DNA from: Eutypa lata
Lineage: Eukaryota; Ascomycota; Sordariomycetes; Xylariales; Diatrypaceae
Reading direction: 5' to 3'
Length of the DNA stretch: 64,000 nt
NCBI GenBank assembly: GCA_022661535.1
Contig: JAKULF010000019.1
Location: 434,001 to 498,000, forward strand
Below the pieces are notes generated by a model. The model was not told where the DNA came from. It did no database searches and saw only the letters and a program-made list of their open reading frames with translations. Positions 1 through 10,715 of the stretch are shown one piece after another. How positions within the stretch are numbered: the stretch's first letter is position 1; the number at the start of each line of letters is the position of its first letter. The position numbers and the translations under genes are program-made.

Positions 1-3000
1 CGTACTAGGCTCAATAAGATCACCTCCTTGTCCCGCCCCTGGAAGCGGTCTGCTGTGTGGAGTTCGATGCTGTTGCCATGGCGACGAAGCCCGTGCTTAA
101 GGAGGGAAAGCTGAGAGCGGTAATGTGTCATGACACCAATCTCACTAGCAGGAACGCCAACATCGAGAAGAGCGTCGACCAGCTGGGTTACGATGCGTGC
201 TTCGGTCGGGTTCACAGTTCGATTTCCCTTAGCCTCCTCCCGCGACGATGGCAAAGCATCCGTGTTGACAAAGCGGACCCGGGCCTCAGGATCTAGAAGA
301 CTGCGTAGCCAGCACTTCTCACTAGACCAACCCGTGCAAATGGACCGGGGCGTCCCGGGTCGGAGGATCGTACTTGAATCATAGTGTCTGTGCTGAAGCG
401 CCTCCATGTGTGGCACATCAAGCCTCTGGTTGCGGAGAGCCTCAGTGCCACATTTGAGCCGACCTTTGTAGATGAGGGTGTTGCTCAATGTCATGATATC
501 TTCACACATTCGATATTGATGTTCTAGGTTTACTACCGAATCTGGGTGTGTGTCGGAGAGGAGTTTGAATAAACTGATATCTAGGCCCCCAGTACGAGCC
601 TCTTCGTTTTGGACCAAGGGGGGTAGTTGATTATGATCTCCAACTAAGACGAAAGTGCGCGCCATCCGGATCGGACCAAGACAAATGGGTAATGTGATCT
701 GAGACGCCTCGTCGACGATGCAGTAATCAAAGGTCCGCTCGCTGAATACCGGGTGATTGACGCCTAGACAAGTAGTTGCGACAATAGGCGTCTCGTGCCA
801 GGCAGTTCGAATTTCCTCGAAGCTATTCTTCGGCTGCCCAGCTAACACAGCAAAGTCTTGGACCTCAGGATGAACCTTAACCGGCGCCCCGAGGCGTAAG
901 ATGGGCATCTGATCGTTTTTGAGCTTCAATAGGATATTGTCCACCGCAGAGTGAGTATATGAAGTGAGTAGTACACTTTTCCCCTGGCAGACCAGGGCAC
1001 GAATTATATGAGCGATGGTGGTTGTCTTTCCGGTGCCAGGCATGCCCAGAACGAGCGCGTAGTCGTTAGCACTCATCACCTTCTCGATAGCCGCTCTCTG
1101 GTCGACATTAAGGCTTCCTGGATCAGCGAGGGTGTACTGCGTCGTAATTGTCTTGAACGTGGGTGGCGCTAAATCCACCACAAGTCGTCGAATCTCTCTC
1201 GAGCCAAATATATCGTTGGCCATCACCTGGACTAGGTTGTTTCGAACGGTTGCCATCCCGCTGCTGAATTCATCCTTGTCAAGCCGATACTTGACTGGGG
1301 CCATTTTAATTCTTCCCTGAGATTCTGTAGGTGTTGCCCCCTCAGGTACAACCTCCATAATACTCGCGAACGTTTGGTTCTTATTCTCGTCAAAGCCTGG
1401 TTGGCGGATACGGGCATTGTGCAGACGACGGTCAACGGCTACACTGATCTTCTGCTTTCGAACTGAGGTGACGAACCCGAGGGCCAAAGCAAAGTGACCT
1501 CCTTCATCCGATATCACAATGGGTTCTCCTACCCCAAGCTGGGAGTCTAGGAAAGAGAATCCCGAACCCGGATTCTCTTTGAGGAAGGTATATCGGTAAC
1601 GATTTATCTTGGGATTGCCAGTATCCTCAGACGCCGAGCCTTCTTCGATGATGACATTGGCAAAGCAGCGCCCAAGCCTTTCTCTCTCGCTGCTCAACAT
1701 TGTCCACAACTCTCGGCGTAGTTTCTGGGACTCCTTTTCCTCCTTGGTCAAGAGATCTTCCCATTTCAAGAAGAATTCCCGATGGGTTGGAGTTAAATGG
1801 CTGACAACCTCATCAAACTTACTTTTCATACCGCTAGTGTCTTCATTACCATCATCCGCAAGTTTATGGTATATGAAGCAAGATACTTTGGCATAGCACT
1901 TGTCGCATGTATTTGTGCTCCGCTTCATAGGTGGGAGCTGGACACTCCGTTCTCGAACGTAGCAAGCTAGCTGATTACGCTGCATTATCATATGCCGAAG
2001 CTCGTTGCGAATCGTTGGTATCCGAATCGTCTGAGATGTTTCCATATAGTATAGAATACCATACGCAATTTCAATGTCATATCGGTCTGACAATAGGAGG
2101 TTGTATAACGAGGTCTGCGCCTGATGATTGCTGGTGGCGTTCTTTCCAGTCTTCACTTCGAATGGTACTGTTAAAGTACGTCGTTGGGCCCCATCTTTCA
2201 TAGTAACCTGAACTGTCGCGTCGATATTACCCTTCATTCCATACATTGGGGACCAAACATGTTCCTCAACGTCAAGTAGCTTGCTGACACACATATTTCC
2301 TTTCTCCCCATTCCTCCCTTGAACAACGGCATCAGGCTAATATCCGTTAGTTGGCCTGACGCTTATAACATCCCTACAGAGAATTGAGAAAACTTACCCT
2401 AGGATAGGGGGAGATAAAGGCAGCCGCCCAGTGCTTCAATTCCGTCATTTTAGACCGCAAATGTTCGCGAGCGTCTGCAATAGAAACTTTGATTGTATAC
2501 AAATCCTCGACATGTTTCTCGGTGATGCGACAAATAACAGAATCGAGAAATTCGAGGCTCCATTGGTTTGAGGTGAGCGCCTCCTGGAATATTTCATGAA
2601 GCAGGGTGCCGTATACCAAGGGGGGTGTTTTATCACTTGTTGCTTTGACACGGTCTTGGAGAACAGCCCGGCGCATGCAAGTGAAGCTGTCGGCTATCAC
2701 TGTAGCTGATATCAACTGATCTGGATGTAATACGAGGATGTTTTGAGAATTGTCAATAATGCACTGCCCAGACGGTTCGAAACCACCAATAACATGGACA
2801 TAGGACTTCGGACTGGCTTGAGTATCGATCCAATCACCCCGAAGATGGATCGTTTTCATAATATTGCTTCGATCGACCTGGACGAGCAGCACCTAAACCT
2901 AGTTAGCTTTTATATCATCATGCATTCGAATGGGTTCGTTACCTTTTCTGGTGACTCTCTTCCGAGGTCGTCCGTATACTGGCTCTCAAGGACCTTTGTC

Positions 3001-4704
3001 ACGAGATATCGTTGGATGGTCTTAGGCTTATAGGTAGGCTAATTATAATCTTAGCACGTGCACCATTGTAATTTTTATTGCCACCTACGTACAGGAGGTA
3101 ACGATCCGCTCAATTGTGTCTGCTCAGCAGATTGCGTAGCAGCTATTTCGGCAGCTTCAAAATCAAAATCACCACCAAAGTCGTCTCCATATATATCTTC
3201 CGACAAATCCTTGCTGACAGTACCGAGTTGATTTTGCGGTGCATTGGACGACTGGGACAAGCTATTTGCATTGTTTGTGGAGGCATGATTAGAATCGATT
3301 TGTGTCATCAAGTCTTCCGCAACAGCAAACACATCGTCATCGAGATCCGCAAACTCATCATCAGATGATCTAAAATCTTCGTTGAGTATGGGTTGTTCCA
3401 TCTTCTGTCCCGTATCTGGCGATGGCGGTGCTGGCGGAAGTAATGTTGTGTCTCCATCATCAGCTTCTCCGCCTGGAGCCGCAAGACTAGCATCCAATTC
3501 CAGAAGTGTGTCATCATCGAAATCATCATCCCCATAATCCGATGCGCTACTATTTCTTATGATGGGATTCGCCTGTTCTGGCTGGTTTTCGTTGGTTCCA
3601 TCCAATAGTAATGAGGCTCGTTTCAAAGGTGACGAAGACAAGGGCCGCCGACTCGGGGAGCTGGGAGCTGAAGGAGTGGGATGGCGCCGTCTTTTCTTTG
3701 GTGACGGCGAGGACAATATATCCTGGTGAACTTGAACCGCTTTAGACCTGTTGATCTCACCTGTGACGCTTTTTAATAAGGCGTTAACCATTGATGATTT
3801 AGAGCCCCCGCTCGGGCTTTCCTCGACCGTGACCTCTAAAGGCTCTACAGGATCTGCTCGGTCGGTTCTTCGGCGTTTTGGCCATTGCGCACCGCAACTG
3901 ATAGTCCTTCGCAGGCCACCCTCGGTCGGTATAGCGCCAAGCATCTTCAGGGGTTGAGGGGAAGATGATACCATTATTTGGGCCAGGGCAGGATTGGTTG
4001 TACCCAAAGGGGTAGCGGATGTAGAGCCGCTCAAAGAGAAGCGGTCCCAGAGTTCGAGGGCAGGATCGGGATGAGGTGACTTGAGTGCCTCAGCTAGCTT
4101 CTTGACGTTCACGACTGGGTTGTTGGACTTAGGCTTTGCGGCAGGTGAGGAAGTGGGAGACGAACTACGCGCCCGCTTCTTCCCCCTCTTGCGTGAAATC
4201 ATGGGAGAAGCTTTATAAGACTGGTCGTGCCTCGTGTCCCACAAGATGCGTTCATTCGGGCTGACATCCTGCCCATCATCCCCCTGTTTGGGCGCGCCGA
4301 TAAGGTCATGCCATGCTAACCTGCTCACAGGTGTAGCGGTGCTTTTCTCCGATCCAGGCAAGGTTACCTCGGCAGCCGTTGCGGACCTATCGCTTTTATC
4401 TTGCCAGGTAATATTCTCATCATCGTCGGAAGCTGTCTCGGTTTCGTCTGGTTTGGCAGCGCCGGAAACCGGAGGGGCAAAACTAAAGGCATTCAACTTG
4501 TTCTTGGTGGTTTCAGAAACAGGCTCGAGTGGTTTAGCAGGTCTGCTTCGCACGGTATCGGGATTAACAGTCGAATGGCTTTTAGACCTGCTCCATTGTG
4601 GTCGGTTCTATATTCTGATCAGGGACGTCCTTATATGCGCTAGTACGTGTATGACTTACTCTAGATGAATGGTTTTGTTCGGAAAATGACTTTTGAAGAG
4701 GCAT
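1..4704 (-). CDS. DNA2: DNA replication ATP-dependent helicase/nuclease Dna2 (3' end beyond window)
   Basis: Dna2 trims long Okazaki flaps and resects DNA ends in the nucleus. The spliced model has exons 4660-4704, 3093-4607, 2943-3026, 2398-2892 and 1-2336, with introns of 52, 66, 50 and 61 nt, giving about 1491 residues before the edge. I chose the ATG at 4704 because it yields MPLQKSFSEQ, the N-terminus I recall for fungal Dna2, and splices in frame. Residues 1 to about 520 are disordered and acidic/basic. The RecB-like nuclease follows: H647 in GTLLHEIF, D752 in GNIDA, and E773/K775 in PFEVKTGK. The four Fe-S cysteines are C620, C857, C860 and C866. The SF1 helicase has Walker A GMPGTGKT near residue 1143 and DEAS near residue 1252. 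The large 3' exon is open to position 1, so the gene looks intact. Family assignment is secure. Confidence 0.95.
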
Positions 4705-5649
4705 AGTGTATTTACGAGGGTAACTCTTCTAGATCCAAACTGCCCCGGTCACAACGGCTTTCCATCCATAAGGTTGAGAGACAGAGACGTCTATAGAATA
4801 GGTAGCAAGTTGGACAACCGGTTATGTAGTGTCTCCGTAGAAACACAATACGTTAAATGTCGATATAAAAATGCGCTACGAGCTTGGATCGGGTCAATAG
4901 AGTCTGGATACCAACGAAATACTCGTACTTGGGGGGAAAAGGACAAAATATGGCCAGGTGCCTTTAAGCTAAATGAGGGAAAGCAAGAGTTAATGACGGG
5001 AGCCACCAACATAAATCATGGGCGGCGGGACGGAATGGGTGATGGTATTCCGAAATCCAAATCGAAGTTAAGGTAAAGTAAGTAGGTAAGGTTAAGAAGC
5101 TATTGAGAGATGAAGTACGCCCTTCAATGTGAACATTTAATTCAATTGACCTAAAACTGTACCTACCCAGGTACGTAAAGGAATATGTTATCAATAGTAT
5201 ATAAGGTAGAGACGCGCCAAAATGGTAGCAACCGCGTTGCCAAAGACAATCGACAATCTGATCAATAAAACGCGATTAAACACGACAAGCCACATCCTTA
5301 ATTGATCACTAGTTACATGGATGCCAATTGTGGCTGAGTGCCCCGCCTTCTGCTTTAACTACATAGGTATGTACATATTGTACGTACATAGTTATGACAT
5401 AACTACATGTACCTACCTATGTAGTAGTTAGTGGTACCACTCACACAAGAAGATGGCCCAAGCTCCTTCACGTAACGCCTAGGCCATAGGGAACCTCTGA
5501 CCTCACTCCTCATATTTCTCGATGCAAATTAGCCAATTTGTTTATGTAGGATATTAAGGTTACTTAACCTTATAGACATCAGGTTGAGAACCTTCTTGGT
5601 TTGTTAGCGCGCGCACGCACTGAGAAAGGAGAAGATAGAGGAGCCGAAA
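4705..5649. other. Intergenic region between DNA2 and the 5650 gene; shared divergent promoter
   Basis: The flanking genes are transcribed away from each other, so this 945-base stretch must hold both promoters. I see no coding region. Around 5365-5430 lies a palindrome-rich run of TACATA, TACCTA and TATGTAG words that recurs in other intergenic parts of the window. A plus-strand reading frame at 4693-5076 overlaps the first DNA2 exon in antisense and has no recognisable family, so I leave it out. Confidence 0.5.
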
Positions 5650-6897
5650 ATGCCGAACGGTAACAATGACGATGGCGGGTCATTCGAAGACTCGTCATTC
5701 TCGTCTTTCCAATCCAACCCATGGCCATACATCTCGCCTTCTCAACAGCGTCAACTCCAGAGCCGCTATTTCGAAGATGGTGCGACCATCCACTTCGAGA
5801 GATTGCGTGGTCTTCCATTTTGGTCCCCCATCTTCATGTTTAGAGATAAAGTCCGTGTCGCCTTGGTCGTCCAAAAAGTTGTGAGCGCCGCTCAGAACAC
5901 TCGACGCCGCTTGACTGCTGAGGAAATCGACGCTGCAAGCGAGCACGCCGATAACGCCGCGAGGCAACTTTCCTGGGCGCATCCTGTCACTGTAGCTGCA
6001 GCAGTTGGCGCAGCTGCTAACGGTAGAAGGACCTTTAAATTTCCCTTCTTTCAACCGAAGATGCAGTCTTTTGATCCTTATTATTTTCCCACACGCGGGT
6101 CTGCTGTTCTCAAAGGCGCGAAGGCCGCCGCTAGCTGGCACTTCATACGCGCCCTTGCTTATACACCTTTAACCTGGTTCGCCTCTATCATATTCTTTAG
6201 CTCTGTGGCAGATATGTCTTTCCAAGCTCATATGTTGAGGGATCCTCGTCTGACCACAATGGTCAAGGACATTCAGTCAACCGCAAAGGCTGCCCAAAAC
6301 GAAACACGCCAGGGACAACGTAGGCAATTGGGACTTCCCGATCCCTCTGGAGCCCCACAACCTTCCCCATCTGATTCAGAGGTTTCTCCAATATCGCAAA
6401 CTCATACCTACTCTCAATCGCAAGCAGCAGGAAATACGACAGCCTCAGCTCCGCAGCAACCACAATGGGGAGCATCACAAGCTCCAGCACAAAAACCTGG
6501 AGAGTCGACCCCTTCGAGTTCTCCCTCAGGAAACGCAAGTTGGGACTCGGACCCGTTCGAGGACGATGCTTCTCCAGTTGCTCCATCGGCAAGACGTACC
6601 GAACAAAGCTCAAGCAGCGGATCGTCTTGGATTCGGCTGAGACAACAATCGCAATCCGAAGCTTCAAGTTTCGCAAAGGGAGACTCGTCAGGCCGGGAAA
6701 GGGGCTGGGCCCAGTTGCGCCAAGACAAAGCGCCCAATACAACAGAAGGGTCAAGGGGCACAGAACAATACTCGTATTCCCAGCAGGATGAGGAGAAAGA
6801 GAGAAGAAATTACGAGAAAGAACAAGCCCAAAAGGAATTCGATGCTCTTCTTGAAGCAGAACGCCGTGGGGATTCTTCCCCCAAGGGTAGAAGGTAA
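5650..6897 (+). CDS. Uncharacterised protein with hydrophobic segment and disordered C-terminus
   Basis: A single-exon gene of 415 residues. I do not recognise a named family. The N-terminal 200 residues look folded: a region with RYFEDGATIHFERLRGLPFW, a helical basic stretch (residues about 65-110), an Ala-rich segment HPVTVAAAVGAAA, and one clear hydrophobic segment near residues 170-190 (PLTWFASIIFFSSVADM) that could span a membrane. From about residue 210 to the end the protein is rich in Ser, Gln, Pro and Glu and probably disordered, ending in a charged helical tail (EKERRNYEKEQAQKEFDALL). The architecture suggests a fungus-specific organelle or endomembrane protein, but that is inference. 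The ATG at 5650 is the first in frame and has A at position -3. Confidence 0.75.
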   Translation: MPNGNNDDGGSFEDSSFSSFQSNPWPYISPSQQRQLQSRYFEDGATIHFERLRGLPFWSPIFMFRDKVRVALVVQKVVSAAQNTRRRLTAEEIDAASEHADNAARQLSWAHPVTVAAAVGAAANGRRTFKFPFFQPKMQSFDPYYFPTRGSAVLKGAKAAASWHFIRALAYTPLTWFASIIFFSSVADMSFQAHMLRDPRLTTMVKDIQSTAKAAQNETRQGQRRQLGLPDPSGAPQPSPSDSEVSPISQTHTYSQSQAAGNTTASAPQQPQWGASQAPAQKPGESTPSSSPSGNASWDSDPFEDDASPVAPSARRTEQSSSSGSSWIRLRQQSQSEASSFAKGDSSGRERGWAQLRQDKAPNTTEGSRGTEQYSYSQQDEEKERRNYEKEQAQKEFDALLEAERRGDSSPKGRR

Positions 6898-8414
6898 CGA
6901 ACTCTTGCCAGGGGCTCACAAGCTGCTCTGGAGACGTATCTAGGCATAACGGTGTAGAGATGCAATGTACTCTTAAAAGGGAATGCAAAGCCTGTTACGA
7001 TCTACTTGTTTATGCGTGAATTCGCTCCGGTATTTTACATTGCCGGGGCTCATTAGAAGGGCATATCAACCTTTTCAAACTCCAATGCGATGGTCTCGTT
7101 ATCTCCTGCCTCTGCTATACATTAGCAGTGCCTAACCCCTTCTATATGACTGGCCAATTCAATAGCATACATCTATCAGCAGCCAAGCGGGCCCTTGGCT
7201 GACAGGTTAGTACCTAAGGAGGTCGGATCGGGCCGCGAGCCTGTCCGAATCGAGAAAGAAGATGTGTTACGTTCACCTACTTCTACAAGATTGTCTCTTC
7301 TTCTCTGGCGAGGGACGGGCGCAGTTTATTCCTATTCTTGCTCTAAACCCCACTAACCTCTCTTATTAAGGACAGACACAGGCACATGGCAACCTTGGCC
7401 TATTGATAAGCGGGTGTGATTCTGACACTGTCTTGCAAAGACTACAGGGAGGATGGAAGACGTGTGCGCGCGTAGGTGTTAAATGAGCAGGGTCGAACTT
7501 GCCCTGTCCTTATATTTATGAGTTACTCGGGCTATTCACTACACACTAAGCCAAGCCATGTTAATACAGGCTACAAGACTCAACATATATCAAGTTAAAG
7601 CTCACTGACAGGTAGGTTATATAGTCCTGTCTCTCGTTCCTCCTAGGTCTGCCTCCTTCAGAAATGCTATTATCGTTAAGAGCATCGACCATTTCATCGT
7701 GGACCTAAAAAAACAGTGTCGACAACTCACCAATATGATATAGATGCTTTATTACTTGAAACGTTGGCTCAACCGATGGGAACATGGACAAAAGCTACAG
7801 AATAACTTTCTTTCATGTCTACCAGGAATTGTGTATAAACCAAGCTGTAACAATTAAACCAGCGCATGCATTTCATTGATAAATAACATGATACTATGAG
7901 AATACCTTCGCATGTACACACATACGTTCAATCAGCCAATTGGCATAACTTCCCATGCCAGCCATTTTAAAGCACAGGAATAAGTATAAACATGCCGGTG
8001 ATGATGTCGATGTTGACAGTCCAAGGCAACGCCAACATGAGAAAAATGACAGCCCATGATCTAAGCTTTCGCAACAGATGATCATCTCTAGATAGTAGAA
8101 GGGGGTATCCGGAATTGAAATACGAACCATGCTTTTCACACCCCAAGCAGTTTTATACCCAAGTAATGCAGCAGCAACAGCAGTAGTTAGTAGCAGGTCA
8201 CCCGCCTGTCGATCCCCAAGATGCAGCAGAAGGTCCTAGCGCGAGATTCCGTAACGATTGCGTGACTTTGCCTCATAACCAAACACCCCCCCCCGTCAGC
8301 TCGTGTCAGCCCAGCCTAGCCCAGCGTTCTGTTCCGTTCCGTTCCAACCCAAACGAAAAGAAATAAGAAGAAAAGCAAGCACGCAGCCAGCTTTTTAAAA
8401 GTTCGTGAGCTTGC
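6898..8414. other. Intergenic region, no gene seen
   Basis: This 1.5 kb lies between the converging ends of the 5650 gene and the TamA-like gene, so it holds two 3' untranslated regions. Short open frames such as 7894-8139 (-) have no recognisable protein features. A pyrimidine run near 8286-8294 and a (gttcc)n run near 8331-8345 sit just beyond the stop of the TamA-like gene. Confidence 0.5.
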
Positions 8415-10715
8415 TCAGTCGCCCATAGAAGCAAATCCCGCCGTTGGTGCAAAAGTGCTGAAGTCCTCCTCACTGCTCTCGCTTTCGCTTCCAAGACTCT
8501 GCGCAGCACTCATGTCGAAGCCGCCGCCGCCAAACGAGCTCGATGACCAGGTGTTACCCATGCTCATAGCCAGAATGCTCTGGCGGCGGCCGGCCTCTAT
8601 ATCAGGGACGCTTCCGCTCCGGCTCAGCTGAGGCTTCTCGGGAAGCCGCTGTAGAAGTCCTGTCGAGATGTCGAGCATGCCCATGGCAAACTCAGTCAAT
8701 ACCGGACCTTCTCCCGGCTTGATGCTAACGCTTAGCGTCCAGCGATATTCACCCAGGCGCCGGCGGTACCATTCTGCCTCCTCGCGACCTGGCGAAGTGG
8801 CCCATAAAAGGGATCCGAAGGTGCCAATTAAGGCAAAGTTGGTCTTTGAGGCGAAGTACCAGAAGGAACGGAGATGCTGAGGCGTCAAGCGGTTCACGAA
8901 ATCCATGGCGGAGATGAGGCGCGCTTTCGCAGCGCTTCGACAGATGTGGGCAACGTACGGGTCGATAGCCTGTGCATCCACCGCAAGCGATCGGATAATA
9001 CGACGGTGTAGCGTGATCTCAGTTGCAAAATAAGCTAGATGCAGATATCCAACGCTAGACAAGCGGGTTGGAGTTGTTGTTGTGCCGGCCTGGAAGGAAG
9101 AATCCATGCGGATGCTGGTTGGAAGTGCCGCGTACCACTCCTTGAGCTTTAATTGAATGGGCTTGGCAAGAGATAAAACGAGGTGAGTACCTTGAGGTCC
9201 AGCGTTGGTCACATTCTGCATGGCCTGAAGCGTATAAAACGTATCTAGAATCTCAGCCAGTATCTGAGTCAAGTATACCATCTGCACGAACAAGGTCCGG
9301 CCTCTCTCAGCCTCGAGTCTTTCCTCCACGTTGTTCTCACCGGGCTCAATCTCCGGGAAATCAGTAGGTAGCAGAGGTTGAACGATCCAGTTGGAACCGA
9401 AAATATGTGAAGGTCGGCCGTGGACCAACGCCCCCCACTTATCCTGCATATACAATGCCCAAGCAAGCCTCTTTCTGAGGGCCTTTTCCCAAGGTGGAAT
9501 CTTCCAATGCGTGCAATCTAGGTGCAAGCCGAGCTCCTGAGCAATGGCAACAAGTTGGGCAGTCGGTGCCCATTGGTCGCCCTCGGGACGTTGCGAAAGT
9601 AGAAGACCGGCTTGAACCGTCGACAGTTTCGGTCGAAACATGGCATCGGCCAGAGACGACCGCATCAGCCTCTCTAGAGCGGGAACGTCCGGCCGCTGAG
9701 ACCGAGACAGCTCTTCTGAGTAATCCCACCAGTTGATGGCTAGGAGATACATGGCCACTAGTAGCGAGGGCGAGAAGCCACGGTATGAGTGTTCGTATCT
9801 CTCCATGAAGACATCTTTCTCGAGGATGGGGAACGCCGGGTGTACCACTTCGAAATATAGCTCGATGAGTCGGCGCCCATGGGGTGATACCAGCCGTTCG
9901 ATCTCGTCGACATCGTTGGTCTGATGCTCATGGCCCGGTGTCGTGTGGTCAGGGAGCATCAAGAAAGTGTCATCTTCACTGACCTTTCGGAGGGTCCCCC
10001 GAGCCAGAAGACTTTCGTCTTGGGGATCAAAGGGTGACAGGTTGATCAATGAGGGCTCGAAGTCGGTGGTTGGCCCGATGTACTGGCAATACCGATCCTG
10101 TTGAAGCCCCAGGGTGCGCTTGAACGAAGTTGGTCCGCCGAAATTGGCCATCTCTTCAATTAACGAGTTACTAGCAGTAGTACTGGATGGGCTCGAGTGG
10201 GTTTGCCGCCGCCGTCTCCTCCAGTTATCAGAAAGCCTGGGCGAGCTGGTTCAGCCAATGACATGTCAGTAACCTTGACCGTCAGACTGACTTCCAAGCT
10301 TGGTGGAACGTGCAGCACAGTAATGGATAACAGGGCATGGGGGTCACCGAGAAGGGTCGGTAAGCACTCACCCTCTCTTCCCGTTGCGTTCGTCCAATAG
10401 ATCTCGGCCTGGCTTTCTTTTCCGAGACTGGGGGCTTTGACTTATTAAAGAACACTCGATGCCGATGACCTGGCAAGAAATACAACCCTCTTCGTCATCG
10501 TTCACCGTACAATTCACTCTACGCGCCACGCACGAAGAGCAAGGCAATCCACTTCCGCTTAGGGAAGATTCTGACTCGGCTGAATCATAACTGTTCATGC
10601 TTCCGCGGCCCGCATCGGCACTGGATCGGTTGCTGTTGGTAGTAATATCAAGCTGTGACGGTTTAGGTGCAATAGCAATGGGGGCCGTCCTCAAGACGGC
10701 GTTCTGTCTGGACAT
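8415..10715 (-). CDS. tamA: Zn2Cys6 transcription factor, TamA/DAL81-like nitrogen regulator
   Basis: Exons 10372-10715 and 8415-10245, joined across a 126-nt intron, give 724 residues, close to the size I recall for A. nidulans TamA (about 740). The binuclear zinc cluster is canonical: C59-X2-C62-X6-C69-X8-C78-X2-C81-X6-C88. After a Ser-rich linker comes IEEMANFGGPTSFKRTLGL, then the fungal-specific transcription factor domain, with YFEVVHPAFPIL, LSTVQAGLLLSQRPEG, LGLHLDCTHWKIPPWEK and LAWALYMQDKWGALVHG. These motifs are what I associate with the TamA/Dal81 coactivators of nitrogen-catabolite and GABA/urea gene induction. The protein should act in the nucleus, with pathway-specific activators in known cases. 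The intron falls between the zinc cluster and the middle domain. Zn2Cys6 class is certain; the TamA orthology is probable. Confidence 0.87.

Noticed and set aside
1..2336. Possible pseudogenisation of the DNA2 helicase half
   Set aside because: Reading the correct minus-strand frame shows it open without stops to position 1, with all helicase motifs expected up to the edge.
4234..4668. Plus-strand frame over the start of DNA2
   Set aside because: It lies entirely antisense to the disordered N-terminal exon of DNA2.
5695..6141. 148-codon minus-strand frame
   Set aside because: Antisense to the ordered part of the 5650 gene with no recognisable protein features.
6263..6988. 241-codon minus-strand frame
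   Set aside because: It is opposite the low-complexity 3' half of the 5650 gene, lacks domain features and ends beyond its stop; a shadow frame.
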